This document shows positions 42,422 through 51,831 of a stretch of DNA of 64,000 nt, piece after piece. The notes below the pieces were generated by a model. That model worked only from the letters and a program-made list of their open reading frames with translations. It did not search any database and was not told the DNA's origin. The number at the start of each line of letters is the position of its first letter. Position 1 is the first letter of the stretch. The position numbers and the translations under genes were made by a program. The DNA lies in NCBI RefSeq assembly GCF_017565305.1, contig NZ_JAGEKP010000012.1, positions 1 to 64,000 of the forward strand, in the 5' to 3' direction. Source of the DNA: Leifsonia sp. TF02-11 (GTDB taxonomy: Bacteria; Actinomycetota; Actinomycetes; Actinomycetales; Microbacteriaceae).

Positions 42422-43491
42422 GCGACCTCGAGGAGCTCGAGGCGGTCTTCGAGTCAGCCTCGGCAAGCCGATCCGACCGCCGCAAGCGCAAGCGTCGTCG
42501 ACGTCGCGCACTCTGGATCTGGGTGACCGCCGTGATCGTCGTCCTCGTACTCCCGGTGGCTCTCGTCGGCGGGTATCTGGTGTGGCTGGGAGGAACGTTC
42601 GACAACGGGGTGCGACGCATCACGAACCCCTTCCCGGCGGATGCCACACGTCCGCCCGCTGTGAATGGCGCGACGAATTTCCTCCTCATCGGCTCCGACT
42701 CCCGGTCCGGTCTCAACGACGTGCTCTCCGGCAAACGCACCGGTGAACGATCTGACACGTTGATGCTCGTCAATGTGCCGGCGGACGGCTCAGGCATCAC
42801 GGTCGTGTCGTTGATGCGCGACCTGTGGGTGCCCGTGCCCGGCCACGGCTCGGCGAAGCTCAACGCCGCGTTCAGCTGGGGAGGTGTGCCCCTGGCCGTG
42901 CAGTCCGTCGAGTCCCTGTTGAAGGCGCGCATCGATCACGTCATGGTCGTCGACTTCGGGGGGTTCGGCTCGATCTCCACCGCGCTCGGCGGGGTGGAGG
43001 TCTGGTCGGACAGGGCGTTCGAATCAAAGAACATGCCCGGCTACACCTTCACCAAGGGGTTCAACCGCCTCGAGGGCACCTCGGCGCTCGCGTTCGTCCG
43101 TGAGCGCTACTCGTTCGGCGAGGCCGACTATCAGCGTGTTCGCAATCAACAGGCGTTCATCCGCGCCCTCGTCCTCGGCTTCATCGATACGGGCACGCTC
43201 ACGAATCCGCTGAAGCTCCAGTCGGCTGTCGGGACGCTCGCGCGATACATCGTCGCTGATGGCGGGCTCACATCCTCGGCGGTCGCAGGTCTCGCCCTCA
43301 GATCCCGCGGGCTCAGCGCATCGGGCATCGACACCTGGACCCTGCCGACCGCGGGTACCGGTACATCGCCGGACGGACAATCGATCGTCCTGGTCGATGA
43401 AGCGCGGCTCGAGCTGGTTCGAACGGCGCTCGCGCACGACGACCTCGCCACCACCTTCCGTAGCGGCAAGCTCGGATCGGGGGAACGCTGA
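42418..43491 (+). CDS. LCP (LytR-Cps2A-Psr) family glycopolymer transferase
   Basis: This 357-residue protein has a short basic cytoplasmic N-terminus, one transmembrane helix (about residues 36-58) and an extracytoplasmic LCP domain. Its motifs are GERSDTLMLVNV, VVSLMRDLWVPVPG, KLNAAFSWGG and LAFVRERYSFGEADYQRVRNQQAFI. LCP enzymes attach lipid-linked polymers to peptidoglycan, here most likely the polysaccharide made by this locus. GTG overlaps the phosphatase stop, and its own stop overlaps the next start. Confidence 0.92.
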   Translation: MSDLEELEAVFESASASRSDRRKRKRRRRRALWIWVTAVIVVLVLPVALVGGYLVWLGGTFDNGVRRITNPFPADATRPPAVNGATNFLLIGSDSRSGLNDVLSGKRTGERSDTLMLVNVPADGSGITVVSLMRDLWVPVPGHGSAKLNAAFSWGGVPLAVQSVESLLKARIDHVMVVDFGGFGSISTALGGVEVWSDRAFESKNMPGYTFTKGFNRLEGTSALAFVRERYSFGEADYQRVRNQQAFIRALVLGFIDTGTLTNPLKLQSAVGTLARYIVADGGLTSSAVAGLALRSRGLSASGIDTWTLPTAGTGTSPDGQSIVLVDEARLELVRTALAHDDLATTFRSGKLGSGER

Positions 43492-44903
43492 TGGTCGCTC
43501 CTGTGCAGTCCGGCACACGTGATCGTGCGCTGACCAAGCGCGAGAGATCTGCGATCTCCCTCGCCATTACCGACGCTGTCGTCATCGCGCTGGCGGTCAG
43601 CGTCGCCCACCTGCTTCGATTCGGCAACTGGGAGGGGAGGGTCAGTTTCGGCGGCTTCCAGACGACCTACTGGGTCGTCTCGACGATTCTGGCGGCGACC
43701 TGGCTCATCTCGGTCGCCGCTTTCGGGGGATGGGTGACGTGGCCGAAACGCCGCGACGGGCCGTCGTTGCTGCCGCCGATCAAAGCGACTGTCCTCGTGA
43801 TCGCACTGCTGGCGGTGATCGCGCTGCTCTTCGAAGTCGATCTCTCGCGCGCATACTTGGCCGGCGCGCTGCCGATCGGCCTGGCGAGCCTGCTGACCGT
43901 TCGCATCGTCTGTCGCATCTGGATCGGAGCGCACCGTGCCCGAGGAAAGTACGTGCGTCGAGCATTGGTGATCGGTACGCAGAAGCGTGCGGCCGACCTC
44001 GCCAAGGTTTTCAGCGAGTCGGCATCGCCCGTCGGCGTGAGTCTCGTGGCGACAGCCCCCATCGAGACGGTCGGGCGCACCGACCTCCTCCTCGACCTCA
44101 TCGCAGAGAACGACGTCGATGTGATCGTCCTGACCGAGGAACGGGCACAGACGAATGTCCGGCAACTGATCTGGGACGTCGAAGGGTCCGGGGCGGTGGT
44201 GTGGCTCTCGGTCGACGTGCCGGAACTCGCCGCCCCGCGCGCAGAGTTCCATCCGATCGAACGGTTGCCGATCATCGAAGTCGAGCCGGCGGACCGCTCG
44301 ATGACCAGGCGGCGCGGCAAGCGGGCTTTCGATCTCGTCCTGAGCTCCGTCGGACTCCTCGTGGCGGCTCCGCTCATCATGGCCTGCGCGATCGCCATCA
44401 AGCTCGACAGCCGGGGGCCCGCGTTCTTCCAGCAGACACGCATCGGACGAGACGGCAAGGAGTTCGCCATCCACAAGTTGCGCACGATGAGGATCGGGGC
44501 GGAGCACGAGGTGGGTGCGCTCCAGGAGCAGAACGAGGGCTCCGGCCCGTTGTTCAAGATCAAGGACGATCCGAGGGTCACCCGCGTCGGACGCTTTCTC
44601 CGCAAGACGTCGTTCGACGAGTTTCCGCAGTTGTGGAACGTCCTCCGTGGCGAGATGAGTCTCGTCGGCCCGAGGCCGCCACTGCCGTCCGAGGTCGCCG
44701 AGTACGACCGCGACAGTCTCCGGAGGCTGATCGTCAAGCCCGGTATGACCGGTCTGTGGCAGGTCAACGGCAGATCGGACCTGACCTGGGAGCAGGGCGT
44801 GAGACTCGACCTCTTCTATGTCGAGAACTGGTCGCTCGGAGGAGACCTCCACATCATGTTCCAGACGGTCGCCGTGATGATTCGCCCGAACGGCGCGTAC
44901 TGA
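43491..44903 (+). CDS. Polyprenyl-phosphate sugar-1-phosphate transferase (initiating enzyme)
   Basis: This 470-residue protein has four or five N-terminal transmembrane helices, a CoA-binding-like middle domain and a C-terminal bacterial sugar transferase domain. That domain begins KRAFDLVLSSVGLLVAAPL and contains KLRTMRIGAE, TRVGRFLRKTSFDEFPQLWNVLRGEMSLVGPRPPLP and KPGMTGLWQVNGRS. It places the first sugar phosphate on the lipid carrier (WbaP/CpsE class), starting repeat-unit synthesis. Confidence 0.93.
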   Translation: MVAPVQSGTRDRALTKRERSAISLAITDAVVIALAVSVAHLLRFGNWEGRVSFGGFQTTYWVVSTILAATWLISVAAFGGWVTWPKRRDGPSLLPPIKATVLVIALLAVIALLFEVDLSRAYLAGALPIGLASLLTVRIVCRIWIGAHRARGKYVRRALVIGTQKRAADLAKVFSESASPVGVSLVATAPIETVGRTDLLLDLIAENDVDVIVLTEERAQTNVRQLIWDVEGSGAVVWLSVDVPELAAPRAEFHPIERLPIIEVEPADRSMTRRRGKRAFDLVLSSVGLLVAAPLIMACAIAIKLDSRGPAFFQQTRIGRDGKEFAIHKLRTMRIGAEHEVGALQEQNEGSGPLFKIKDDPRVTRVGRFLRKTSFDEFPQLWNVLRGEMSLVGPRPPLPSEVAEYDRDSLRRLIVKPGMTGLWQVNGRSDLTWEQGVRLDLFYVENWSLGGDLHIMFQTVAVMIRPNGAY

Positions 44904-44946
44904 TCCCGACGAATCCCGTAGGCGCGCGCTGACCGGCGGGAGCGCC

Positions 44947-45906
44947 TTAGAGTCGTGCGTGCGAACGCTCGTCCACGTGCTCGGCATGATCACCGGAGCG
45001 TCCGGATTTCCGCGCAAGGATAATCGGGAGCACCTCGGGCACCGACGCGAGACCCCGACGCCACCGCCGGAGGTAGGCGCGCGCCGCCGCAAGCGGAGGC
45101 AGGTGCGTCGTCGTCGTGTCCTTGATCAGGGTCGTGATCGGCGGGAACAGTGCGATGCGCACCTGGCCCGCCCGTTCCCGCCAGGTGGCGCGCTTCCAAT
45201 GGAGCGCGCGCCGGTGCATCGGCTCAGAGACGCGGGTGCGCAGTCGCCATTCCGCAGAGGGTTCTCCCCAATCGATGTCACGTCGAGGCGGGCCGAGCCT
45301 CTCGAGGAACGGCCGAGCGGTCGCGAGCGCGTTCAGCTCCCGTGCGCGAACCACCAACTGATCGGCGTCCACGGAACGGCAACGGGCGATTAGCGCCTCC
45401 AGTTCGAGCTCGTGGCGTCCGATCCAGAGCGCCCGGAGCGAGTGCAGGGCGGCGATGAGGATGGAATCGGCGAGACCGGGGATCTGCACGGGCTGACTCC
45501 CACACCAGAGCGTCGTCCGCTGCATCCAGAGTTTTTCGAAGGACTCGGTCGGCTCGAGCTCAATGCCCGGATAGCGGAAGTGGACGTCGATGTCCAAGCT
45601 CCACTCCGGATGGAAAAGGCTGATGCTATGGCGCGGGAACGTTGCGACATCGGGGTCGCTAGTGCGTTGCAGCCATCCGCGTTCCGCGAGCGAGTCGATG
45701 AAGGGGTGCAGACGTTCCGGTTCGACGAAGACATCGACGTCGGCGCTGGGGCGTGGGTCGCGCAGCCCGTACTCCACGGCTGCGAGACCCTTGAACGCGA
45801 GCATCCGAGTTCCGGAACGCCGGGCCACGAGTGCGACTGCCGCGGCCAGCAGGACGGCCGGCTCGAGCGCTTCCGCTCTGCCGGCGCCGACCATCGAGTT
45901 CATCAT
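44947..45906 (-). CDS. Nucleotidyltransferase family protein (NTP_transf_5-like)
   Basis: This 319-residue protein of the minimal nucleotidyltransferase type has MLAFKGLAAVEYGLRDPRPSADVDVFVE, containing the metal-binding D-x-D pair. The start is set by GGAGGTGAG eight bases before ATG at 45906; earlier in-frame starts exist at 45930 and 45924. Such proteins often accompany HPrK-like and PqqD-like genes in polysaccharide and lasso-peptide regions, and here all three are within 6 kb. The substrate is unknown. Confidence 0.82.
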   Translation of the reverse strand: MMNSMVGAGRAEALEPAVLLAAAVALVARRSGTRMLAFKGLAAVEYGLRDPRPSADVDVFVEPERLHPFIDSLAERGWLQRTSDPDVATFPRHSISLFHPEWSLDIDVHFRYPGIELEPTESFEKLWMQRTTLWCGSQPVQIPGLADSILIAALHSLRALWIGRHELELEALIARCRSVDADQLVVRARELNALATARPFLERLGPPRRDIDWGEPSAEWRLRTRVSEPMHRRALHWKRATWRERAGQVRIALFPPITTLIKDTTTTHLPPLAAARAYLRRWRRGLASVPEVLPIILARKSGRSGDHAEHVDERSHARL

Positions 45907-46088
45907 CCATCTCACCTCCGTCATGCTCACCGTTCGCTCGCGACGGGTTCGACGTCGTCAGCGATGCCGCAGTGGCCGCAGCCATGGGGGCGCCGGAAAC
46001 GTGGTTGACATCACGGCCGCGGCGTCCACCCCCACATACTCACACGACGGAGACGCCCCGCTGACCGGGCGGCCCGGTGGAAGCCGGG

Positions 46089-46556
46089 TCAGCCGAGACG
46101 TCGCCGTCGATTGCGCTGTGCGGTGCTGATCGCACCGACCAGGGCCGAGGCCACGATGACGAGTCCGAGCGCAGCGATCCACACGGCGAGCGCGGCTCCG
46201 GGTGTGAGCGCTGCGATCCACACAGTGACGCCCGCCAGCCGCGTCGGTGACGACACGATCGCCAGGGTGACGGCCGCGACGACGATCAGCAGTGCACCCC
46301 AGATGATCCCGCCCCAGCGCAGCGGCGGCGTACTGGATGGCACGAGCCGGGCCGGAGCCTGGAGAGGTGGAGCCGGCTGGACGGTCGGTGCGGCTACTGA
46401 GGAGGTCTCGATATCTGCCTGCGGCGAAGTGGCCGCGGTCTCCGCCCCGGTCACCTCCTCAGTCGTCGACTCGGCCGGTTCCGTCGCAGTTTCCCGGTCG
46501 GGAAGTCGCAGGGTGTCGTCCGACTCCGGAGTCGGTCCTTCGGCATTCGGGGTCAT
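46089..46556 (-). CDS. Hypothetical membrane protein
   Basis: This 155-residue protein has a disordered acidic, Thr/Glu-rich N-terminus of about 75 residues and two transmembrane helices (about 82-103 and 115-140), ending in an Arg-rich tail. I do not recognise the family. It sits 17 bp downstream of the PspC gene on the same strand, so it is probably in that operon and may belong to the same envelope-stress system. Confidence 0.7.
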   Translation of the reverse strand: MTPNAEGPTPESDDTLRLPDRETATEPAESTTEEVTGAETAATSPQADIETSSVAAPTVQPAPPLQAPARLVPSSTPPLRWGGIIWGALLIVVAAVTLAIVSSPTRLAGVTVWIAALTPGAALAVWIAALGLVIVASALVGAISTAQRNRRRRLG

Positions 46557-46573
46557 GGTTCTCTCGCTCTCTT

Positions 46574-48211
46574 TCACTTCTCGACTCGTTCGACGACGAC
46601 GCCGTCCACCTGGGCGATGTGGACGACGACCTGCGGACTCCTGCCCGGACCGACGAGGACGTCGATCGTGCATCCTCCGAAGAACCCGGGGTCGCAGTGG
46701 TGTGCGTGTTCTTGACCCGACGCGTCGGTGACCGTGAGCCCCGACGCCACCGACGCCTCGACCCGCACCGTTGCACTCTCGGGAACGATCACGGTGGTCG
46801 GTCCGGCGCCTTTGGCGAGGTTCACGGCGGGGACCCCTTCGGCGGTCACGGCCTTGGTGAGGTCGATCGTGGTGTCACCGACAGCCTGGAGGTAGTTCGC
46901 ACTGCCCGTTGGAGTTGCGGATAGCGAGCTTCCGGCGGTGAAGCCGGCGTCCAGTCGTACGCGTGGCGAGGTCGGCAGCAGTGCGGCGACCACGGTGAGC
47001 GTCGCCAGGAGGATGCCGAGGAAGATCAGGAATCCGCTCCGGCGGCGGGCGATACCGGCGATGAGGACCGTCACCCCGAAGACGAGCGTCGCGGCGGCCA
47101 ACGAGGCGGTGAGCGCGTAACCGGGCAGGCCGGTCAGTGCGCCCCAGAGTGCGCCGGTGAGGGAGGCCGCGACCAGCGCCAGCCCGACGGCGAGCCATCC
47201 GATCGCCGCTCCGACCCGGGGATTGGCTGCGCGGTAGTACGCCCTGCGCGCTTCGGCCTCGGCGTTGGCGGCCGACGCCTGCGCCTTCAGCTCGGCGGAG
47301 CGCTGCGCCTTCACGGCACGCATGTCTTCGGCCAGGCGCTGCTTCCACTGGTCGTGCTCGGCCTTCCACTGCGCCTGGCGGGCGCGCCAGTCCGCGACCT
47401 CCTGATCCGTCGCTCCGGCAGCCGGCGCAGGCGGCGCCGACGGCTCGGAGCCGATCGCGACGGCCGGCGCAGCGGGAACCGACGGTGCGGATGACACCGG
47501 AGCCGCGGGCGACACGGGCGAGGCCGGCTCGGTCGCCGCAGGATCGGCCGCCAGCGACGCAGTCCCGGCTCCTGGCGCGTTCGTGGTGGGCGGCGCTGCG
47601 GCGGACGAAGCCGACGCAGTGGCGGTCCCACCCGATCGCCGGTCGGCGTTGCGGACGGCGATGACGATGAGCGCTGCTGCAGCGCCGAGCACGATGAGGG
47701 TCCAGAAGATGCGGCTCACGACGTCGAACCAGCCGGGATCGTGACCGAACGGACCGCCGAACCACCAGATCCCGTTGGACCACGGTAGGAGCGACAGCAC
47801 GATCAGCACCCCGATGGCGACGATCGGGGCCTCGAACTCGCCGTCGAACAGCCGCTGCAGGTGGATCCGGCCGTCGCGGTCGGGCAGCAGGGCCCAGGCG
47901 ATCGCGTAGAGCAGGACGACAGGGGCGCCGAGCAGTGCGGCGACGACGACGATTCCGCGGACGATCAGCGGGTCGATGCCGATCCGGTACGCGATGCCCG
48001 CGCAGACGCCGCCGATCCACCCGTCGGTGCGCGTGACGCCGAGGCCGCGCATCCAGTCGAAGAAGCGGGTCCCGCGGCCGGAGAAGCCGCTCTGCGGGCC
48101 GCCGTACGGGCCGGGCGGAGTCTGCGTCTGACCGGGAGGAGTCGCACCCGGAGAAGTCGCGCCCGGGGGCGTCGCGCCGGGAGGGGGAGGGGTCGTGCCG
48201 TCGTTCACCAT
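46574..48211 (-). CDS. PspC domain membrane protein
   Basis: This 545-residue protein starts with a Pro/Gly/Thr-rich repeat tail (GATPPGATSPGATPPG). A PspC domain (about residues 55-115, TRTDGWIGGVCAGIAYRIGIDPLIVRGIVVVAALLG ... AIAWALLPDRDG) and several transmembrane helices follow, then a coiled-coil-like KAEHDQWKQRLAEDMRAVKAQRSAELKAQA segment and a C-terminal domain of strands facing outside. It resembles actinobacterial proteins related to LiaF/PspC envelope-stress sensing. It is divergent from a histidine kinase that also carries a PspC domain. Confidence 0.85.
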   Translation of the reverse strand: MVNDGTTPPPPGATPPGATSPGATPPGQTQTPPGPYGGPQSGFSGRGTRFFDWMRGLGVTRTDGWIGGVCAGIAYRIGIDPLIVRGIVVVAALLGAPVVLLYAIAWALLPDRDGRIHLQRLFDGEFEAPIVAIGVLIVLSLLPWSNGIWWFGGPFGHDPGWFDVVSRIFWTLIVLGAAAALIVIAVRNADRRSGGTATASASSAAAPPTTNAPGAGTASLAADPAATEPASPVSPAAPVSSAPSVPAAPAVAIGSEPSAPPAPAAGATDQEVADWRARQAQWKAEHDQWKQRLAEDMRAVKAQRSAELKAQASAANAEAEARRAYYRAANPRVGAAIGWLAVGLALVAASLTGALWGALTGLPGYALTASLAAATLVFGVTVLIAGIARRRSGFLIFLGILLATLTVVAALLPTSPRVRLDAGFTAGSSLSATPTGSANYLQAVGDTTIDLTKAVTAEGVPAVNLAKGAGPTTVIVPESATVRVEASVASGLTVTDASGQEHAHHCDPGFFGGCTIDVLVGPGRSPQVVVHIAQVDGVVVERVEK

Positions 48212-48326
48212 GACTCGATCGTGGCGCGCACGGCGCACCTCCCGCTATCCGGGGTCACCCTGAGCGGACCCTGATTCCTCCACGCTCGGCTGTCCGGCGG
48301 CTGTCCCGTCTGCTTGGATTCCAGGT

Positions 48327-49529
48327 ATGGCTTCCGCACCCCTGCCCGGCGAGCGCGCGGCGCGCACGCCTTTGACGCGGCCGCGCGACTGCGTGGTCGG
48401 CGGGGTGAGCGTCGCGCTCGCCGACCATCTCGGTTGGCCGGTGACGGCCGTGCGCTGGATCCTCGTCGGCACCGCGCTCCTCGGTGGCGCCGGCGTGCTC
48501 TTCTATCTGTGGCTATGGGCGCTGACCCCGCTGCGCGACCCGGCCCCCGGGAGCTCGGACGAGCGGGTCAGACGACGGGTGAACGTTCCCTGGGTGCTCG
48601 CGGTGGGCGGGGCGGTCTCCGGGCTGGCCGCGATCGTCCTGGTGGCGGCGGGCGACCCTGAGGCGGCGGTCGGGGCGGTCGTCGGGTCGATCGCCCTGCT
48701 GGTCGCCGCCGTGCTGTGGGACCAGCTCGTCGACGACGAGAGTGCGAAGCCGTCGTCCCTCTCGCCTGCCGGGTTCCGCCTCGCGTCCGGCGGGTTCCTC
48801 GTCGCGCTCGCGCTGGTGCTGAGCGGGCTGCAGGCGGGTCGCTCGTCCGGTCTGCTGTGGCTCGCGATCATCGGCGCGACCTTCGCGGGCGCGGCCGTGA
48901 TGGTCGGGCCGTGGGCCCTGCGGCTCTGGACGGAGCTGATCGCCGAGCGGACGGCGCGGGTGCGGGAGGAACAGAGGGCCGAGATGGCGGCGCACCTGCA
49001 CGACTCGGTCCTGCAGACGCTCGCGCTGATCCAGAACCGGGCAGGGGCGTCCAGCGAGGTCGGCAGGATCGCCCGCGCGCAGGAGCGCGAGCTGCGCGAC
49101 TGGCTTTACGCCGAGGCTGCGGAGGGCGCCGTTCCCGACGCAGAGGACCTCGCCATGGAGCTGCGCTCCGTGGCTGCGGCGCTGGAGGTCGACCACGCCG
49201 TGCACTTCGACGTGGTGAGCGCTGGCGAGCCCGTGCGCCGCGCGCCGGCCGAGCTGGCGGCCGCGGCCCGCGAGGCGATGCTGAACGCCGCGCGGCACGC
49301 GGGGGGCGACGTGTCGGTGTACATCGAGTCGGGCGGCGGGTCCGTCGACGTCTTCGTCCGCGATCGCGGCCCCGGCTTCGACATCGATGCGCTGCCGGAG
49401 GGCCGCCTGGGCGTGCGCGAGTCGATCATCGGGCGGATGCGACGGGCGGGGGGCGGTGCGACGGTGACCTCGCGCGGCACCGGCACGGAGATCCACCTCA
49501 CGGTCGACCTGCCGGGCGAGCGAGAATGA
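48327..49529 (+). CDS. PspC-containing sensor histidine kinase
   Basis: This 400-residue kinase has an N-terminal PspC domain (about residues 15-70, RDCVVGGVSVALADHLGWPVTAVRWILVG), two to four further transmembrane helices, and a HisKA_3 domain with the phospho-acceptor in HLHDSVLQTLALI (about H225). The HATPase domain has N-box LNAARHAGG and G-boxes VRDRGPGFD and GRLGVRESIIGRM. The response-regulator gene follows after 4 bp. With the divergent PspC gene it makes a LiaFSR-like cell-envelope stress module. Confidence 0.92.
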   Translation: MASAPLPGERAARTPLTRPRDCVVGGVSVALADHLGWPVTAVRWILVGTALLGGAGVLFYLWLWALTPLRDPAPGSSDERVRRRVNVPWVLAVGGAVSGLAAIVLVAAGDPEAAVGAVVGSIALLVAAVLWDQLVDDESAKPSSLSPAGFRLASGGFLVALALVLSGLQAGRSSGLLWLAIIGATFAGAAVMVGPWALRLWTELIAERTARVREEQRAEMAAHLHDSVLQTLALIQNRAGASSEVGRIARAQERELRDWLYAEAAEGAVPDAEDLAMELRSVAAALEVDHAVHFDVVSAGEPVRRAPAELAAAAREAMLNAARHAGGDVSVYIESGGGSVDVFVRDRGPGFDIDALPEGRLGVRESIIGRMRRAGGGATVTSRGTGTEIHLTVDLPGERE

Positions 49530-49533
49530 GCAC

Positions 49534-50202
49534 ATGACCGACGAGACGCCGCGCCCGATCACCGTGGTGATCGTGGACGACCATTCGATCTTCCGTTCCG
49601 GACTCCGGGCAGACCTCGACGACCGCCTGCACGTGGTCGCGGAGGTGCAGGACGTCGACGGGGCGGTGGAGGCGATCCTCCGCACCCGGCCGGAGGTGGT
49701 GCTTCTCGACGTGCACCTGCCCGGCGGCGCAGGGGGAGGCGGTGCGGAGGTGCTCCGCCGCGCCGTCGCCGAGAGCGCGGGGACCCGGTTCCTCGCGCTG
49801 AGCGTGTCCGATGCGGCGGAGGACGTCGTCGGCGTCATCCGCGCGGGCGCCCGCGGGTACCTGACCAAGGGCAGCTCGGGGCGGCAGGTCAGCGACGCCG
49901 TCGTCGCCGTGGCGGGCGGTGACGCGGTCTTCTCGCCGAAGCTCGCCGGCTTCGTGCTCGACGCGTTCGGCGCGACGGCGGGCGAACAGGCCGAGACCAC
50001 CGACGAGCTCGACCGCCTCTCGGCGCGCGAGCGGGAGGTCATGCGCCTGATCGCGCGCGGCTACGCGTACAAGGAGGTCGCCGCCGAGCTGTTCATCTCG
50101 GTCAAGACGGTGGAGACCCACGTCTCCGCCGTGCTCCGCAAGCTCCAGCTCTCGTCGCGTCACGAGCTCACCGCCTGGGCGCTCGAGCGCAAGCTGCTGT
50201 AG
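49534..50202 (+). CDS. LuxR/NarL family response regulator
   Basis: This 222-residue regulator has a receiver domain with acidic pair VVIVDDHS, phospho-acceptor Asp59 in VVLLDVHLPG and the conserved Lys in GYLTKG. A C-terminal LuxR-type helix-turn-helix follows (LSAREREVMRLIARGYAYKEVAAELFISVKTVETHVSAVLRKL). It is the partner of the preceding PspC histidine kinase, and the pair are co-transcribed. Targets probably include the divergent pspC operon (inference from LiaR-type systems). Confidence 0.93.
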   Translation: MTDETPRPITVVIVDDHSIFRSGLRADLDDRLHVVAEVQDVDGAVEAILRTRPEVVLLDVHLPGGAGGGGAEVLRRAVAESAGTRFLALSVSDAAEDVVGVIRAGARGYLTKGSSGRQVSDAVVAVAGGDAVFSPKLAGFVLDAFGATAGEQAETTDELDRLSAREREVMRLIARGYAYKEVAAELFISVKTVETHVSAVLRKLQLSSRHELTAWALERKLL

Positions 50203-50207
50203 CCCGA

Positions 50208-50239
50208 CGCCGGCGACGCGCGGCCCCCGGCGCGTTTTT
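50208..50239 (+). terminator. Weak intrinsic terminator after the response regulator
   Basis: CGCCGG and CCGGCG (6-bp stem, 13-nt GC loop) are followed by CG and five T residues. The stem is short, so the call is tentative. Confidence 0.4.
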
Positions 50240-50266
50240 GCGAGGGGGTCGGGTGTCCCGTACACT
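50238..50266 (+). promoter_or_regulatory. Promoter for tRNA-Trp and secE
   Basis: TTGCGA (50238-50243) and TACACT (50261-50266) are spaced by 17 bp, about 80 bp upstream of the tRNA. It probably drives tRNA-Trp and may read into secE. Confidence 0.55.
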
Positions 50267-50346
50267 TGGGTGCGGTGGTTGAATCTGCCAAGCTTTTCTG
50301 CGCCTATTTTCGCGATGCCAGGAGGGTTTCGCGGTTCACAATCCCT

Positions 50347-50419
<73 letters not shown>

Positions 50420-50461
50420 CAAACCGGCATTCCGATGCCGGTCCACGAAAGGTGTAACGAG

Positions 50462-50734
50462 GTGGCCCGAAAGGTAATCGACGAGCCGAGCGAGGAAATC
50501 GTCGCCAACGCCAAGAAGGAGCGCGCGGCCAAGCGCAACCCCTTCGCGCGGATCGCCCTGTTCATCCGGCAGGTCATCGGCGAACTCAAGAAGGTCGTCA
50601 CGCCGACGCGCAAGGAGCTCTTGAGCTACACCGGCGTCGTGCTCGTCTTCGTGGTGATCATGATGGCGATCGTGTCCCTGCTCGACTGGGTGTTCGGTCT
50701 CGGCGTGGTGTGGGTCTTCGGGCATCCGAAGTAG
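50462..50734 (+). CDS. secE: Preprotein translocase subunit SecE
   Basis: This 90-residue protein has a hydrophilic N-terminus, the conserved amphipathic helix FIRQVIGELKKVVTPTRKELLSYTGVVLVFVVIMM and one C-terminal transmembrane segment. It stabilises the SecYEG protein-conducting channel. The GTG start follows GAAAGG at workable spacing. Its place between tRNA-Trp and nusG is the standard bacterial order and confirms the call. Confidence 0.95.
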   Translation: MARKVIDEPSEEIVANAKKERAAKRNPFARIALFIRQVIGELKKVVTPTRKELLSYTGVVLVFVVIMMAIVSLLDWVFGLGVVWVFGHPK

Positions 50735-50788
50735 ACCCCGGCAGCCGACCGGCCGCACGGCCATACCGACAGAAATGGAATGAATTCA

Positions 50789-51709
50789 GTGTCTGAGACG
50801 AACCGCGACGACGTGGACTGGGCGACCGCTGCCGAGCAGTCGTCCGAAGACGACGAGGCGCAGACGGGCAACGTCCTGGAGCGCGACGAGGAGTCGTCCG
50901 ACCCCGCGGAGCACGAGGCGCTGCACATCGTCGCCGACGACGGCACCGAGATCGACCTCGACGCCGTGCTCGACGCGATGGCCGAGGCGGTCGACCCCGA
51001 GGCCGACCGCGCCGTCGACGAGGCCCTCGAGGTCGACTCGGCCGAAGAGGCCGAGGCCGCCCAGGAGGCCGTCGAAGACGAGGACGAGGTCGCGGCCGAC
51101 CCCTACGAGGAGTTCCGCGCCGAGCTGCGGGCCAAGTTCGGCAAGTGGTATGTCATCCACTCCTACGCCGGCTTCGAGCGCCGCGTGAAGTCGAACATCG
51201 AGAACCGCATGGTCTCGATGAACATGGAGGACTTCATCTTCGAGGTGCAGGTCCCCATGGAAGACGTGGTCGAGATCAAGAACGGCCAGCGCAAGATGGT
51301 CAACCGCGTGCGCATCCCCGGCTACGTGCTGGTGCGCATGGACCTCAACGAGGACAGCTGGTCGGTCGTCCGCCACACGCCGGGCGTCACCGGCTTCGTC
51401 GGCAACGCGCACAACCCCACGCCGCTCCGCTTCGAGGAGGCCTTCTCGATGCTCAAGAGCCTCGTGCAGGTCGACCAGGTTCCGGCCAAGGGCGCCGCCA
51501 AGGGCCAGAAGGCCGCCGCGCGCGTCATCCCCGCAGAGGTCGACTTCGAGATCGGCGAGACCATCACCATCAAGGAGGGCTCGTTCGCGGGCCTGCCTGG
51601 CTCGATCAGCGAGATCAAGCCGGAGAGCGGCAAGCTCACCGTGCTGGTGTCCCTCTTCGAGCGCGAGACCCCGGTCGAGCTCAGCTTCGACCAGGTCACG
51701 AAGCTCTGA
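50789..51709 (+). CDS. nusG: Transcription termination/antitermination protein NusG
   Basis: This 306-residue protein has an acidic, disordered N-terminal extension of about 110 residues as in other actinobacteria. The NGN domain follows (KWYVIHSYAGFERRVKSNIENRMVSMNMEDFIFEVQVPMEDV), then a linker and a KOW domain (DFEIGETITIKEGSFAGLPGSISEIKPESGKLTV). It binds RNA polymerase and couples transcription to translation or Rho. GTG at 50789 gives a typical MSETN start with GGAA seven bases upstream; ATG at 50780 is the alternative. Confidence 0.94.
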   Translation: MSETNRDDVDWATAAEQSSEDDEAQTGNVLERDEESSDPAEHEALHIVADDGTEIDLDAVLDAMAEAVDPEADRAVDEALEVDSAEEAEAAQEAVEDEDEVAADPYEEFRAELRAKFGKWYVIHSYAGFERRVKSNIENRMVSMNMEDFIFEVQVPMEDVVEIKNGQRKMVNRVRIPGYVLVRMDLNEDSWSVVRHTPGVTGFVGNAHNPTPLRFEEAFSMLKSLVQVDQVPAKGAAKGQKAAARVIPAEVDFEIGETITIKEGSFAGLPGSISEIKPESGKLTVLVSLFERETPVELSFDQVTKL

Positions 51710-51831
51710 CGGGAAACATTCAGAGCCTCCCCACTGTTTTACGAACCACCGGGTCTCGGAAGGGCCGAGAAACCGGGAGAGCCGCGCGGGCGTGACGCCC
51801 ACGGGCTCGAATACACAAAGAAGGAAGAGAC

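Noticed and set aside
40042-45906. Lasso-peptide biosynthetic cluster
   Set aside because: HPrK-like, PqqD-like and nucleotidyltransferase genes occur, but there is no asparagine-synthetase-like cyclase, no transglutaminase-like protease and no precursor; the context is exopolysaccharide.
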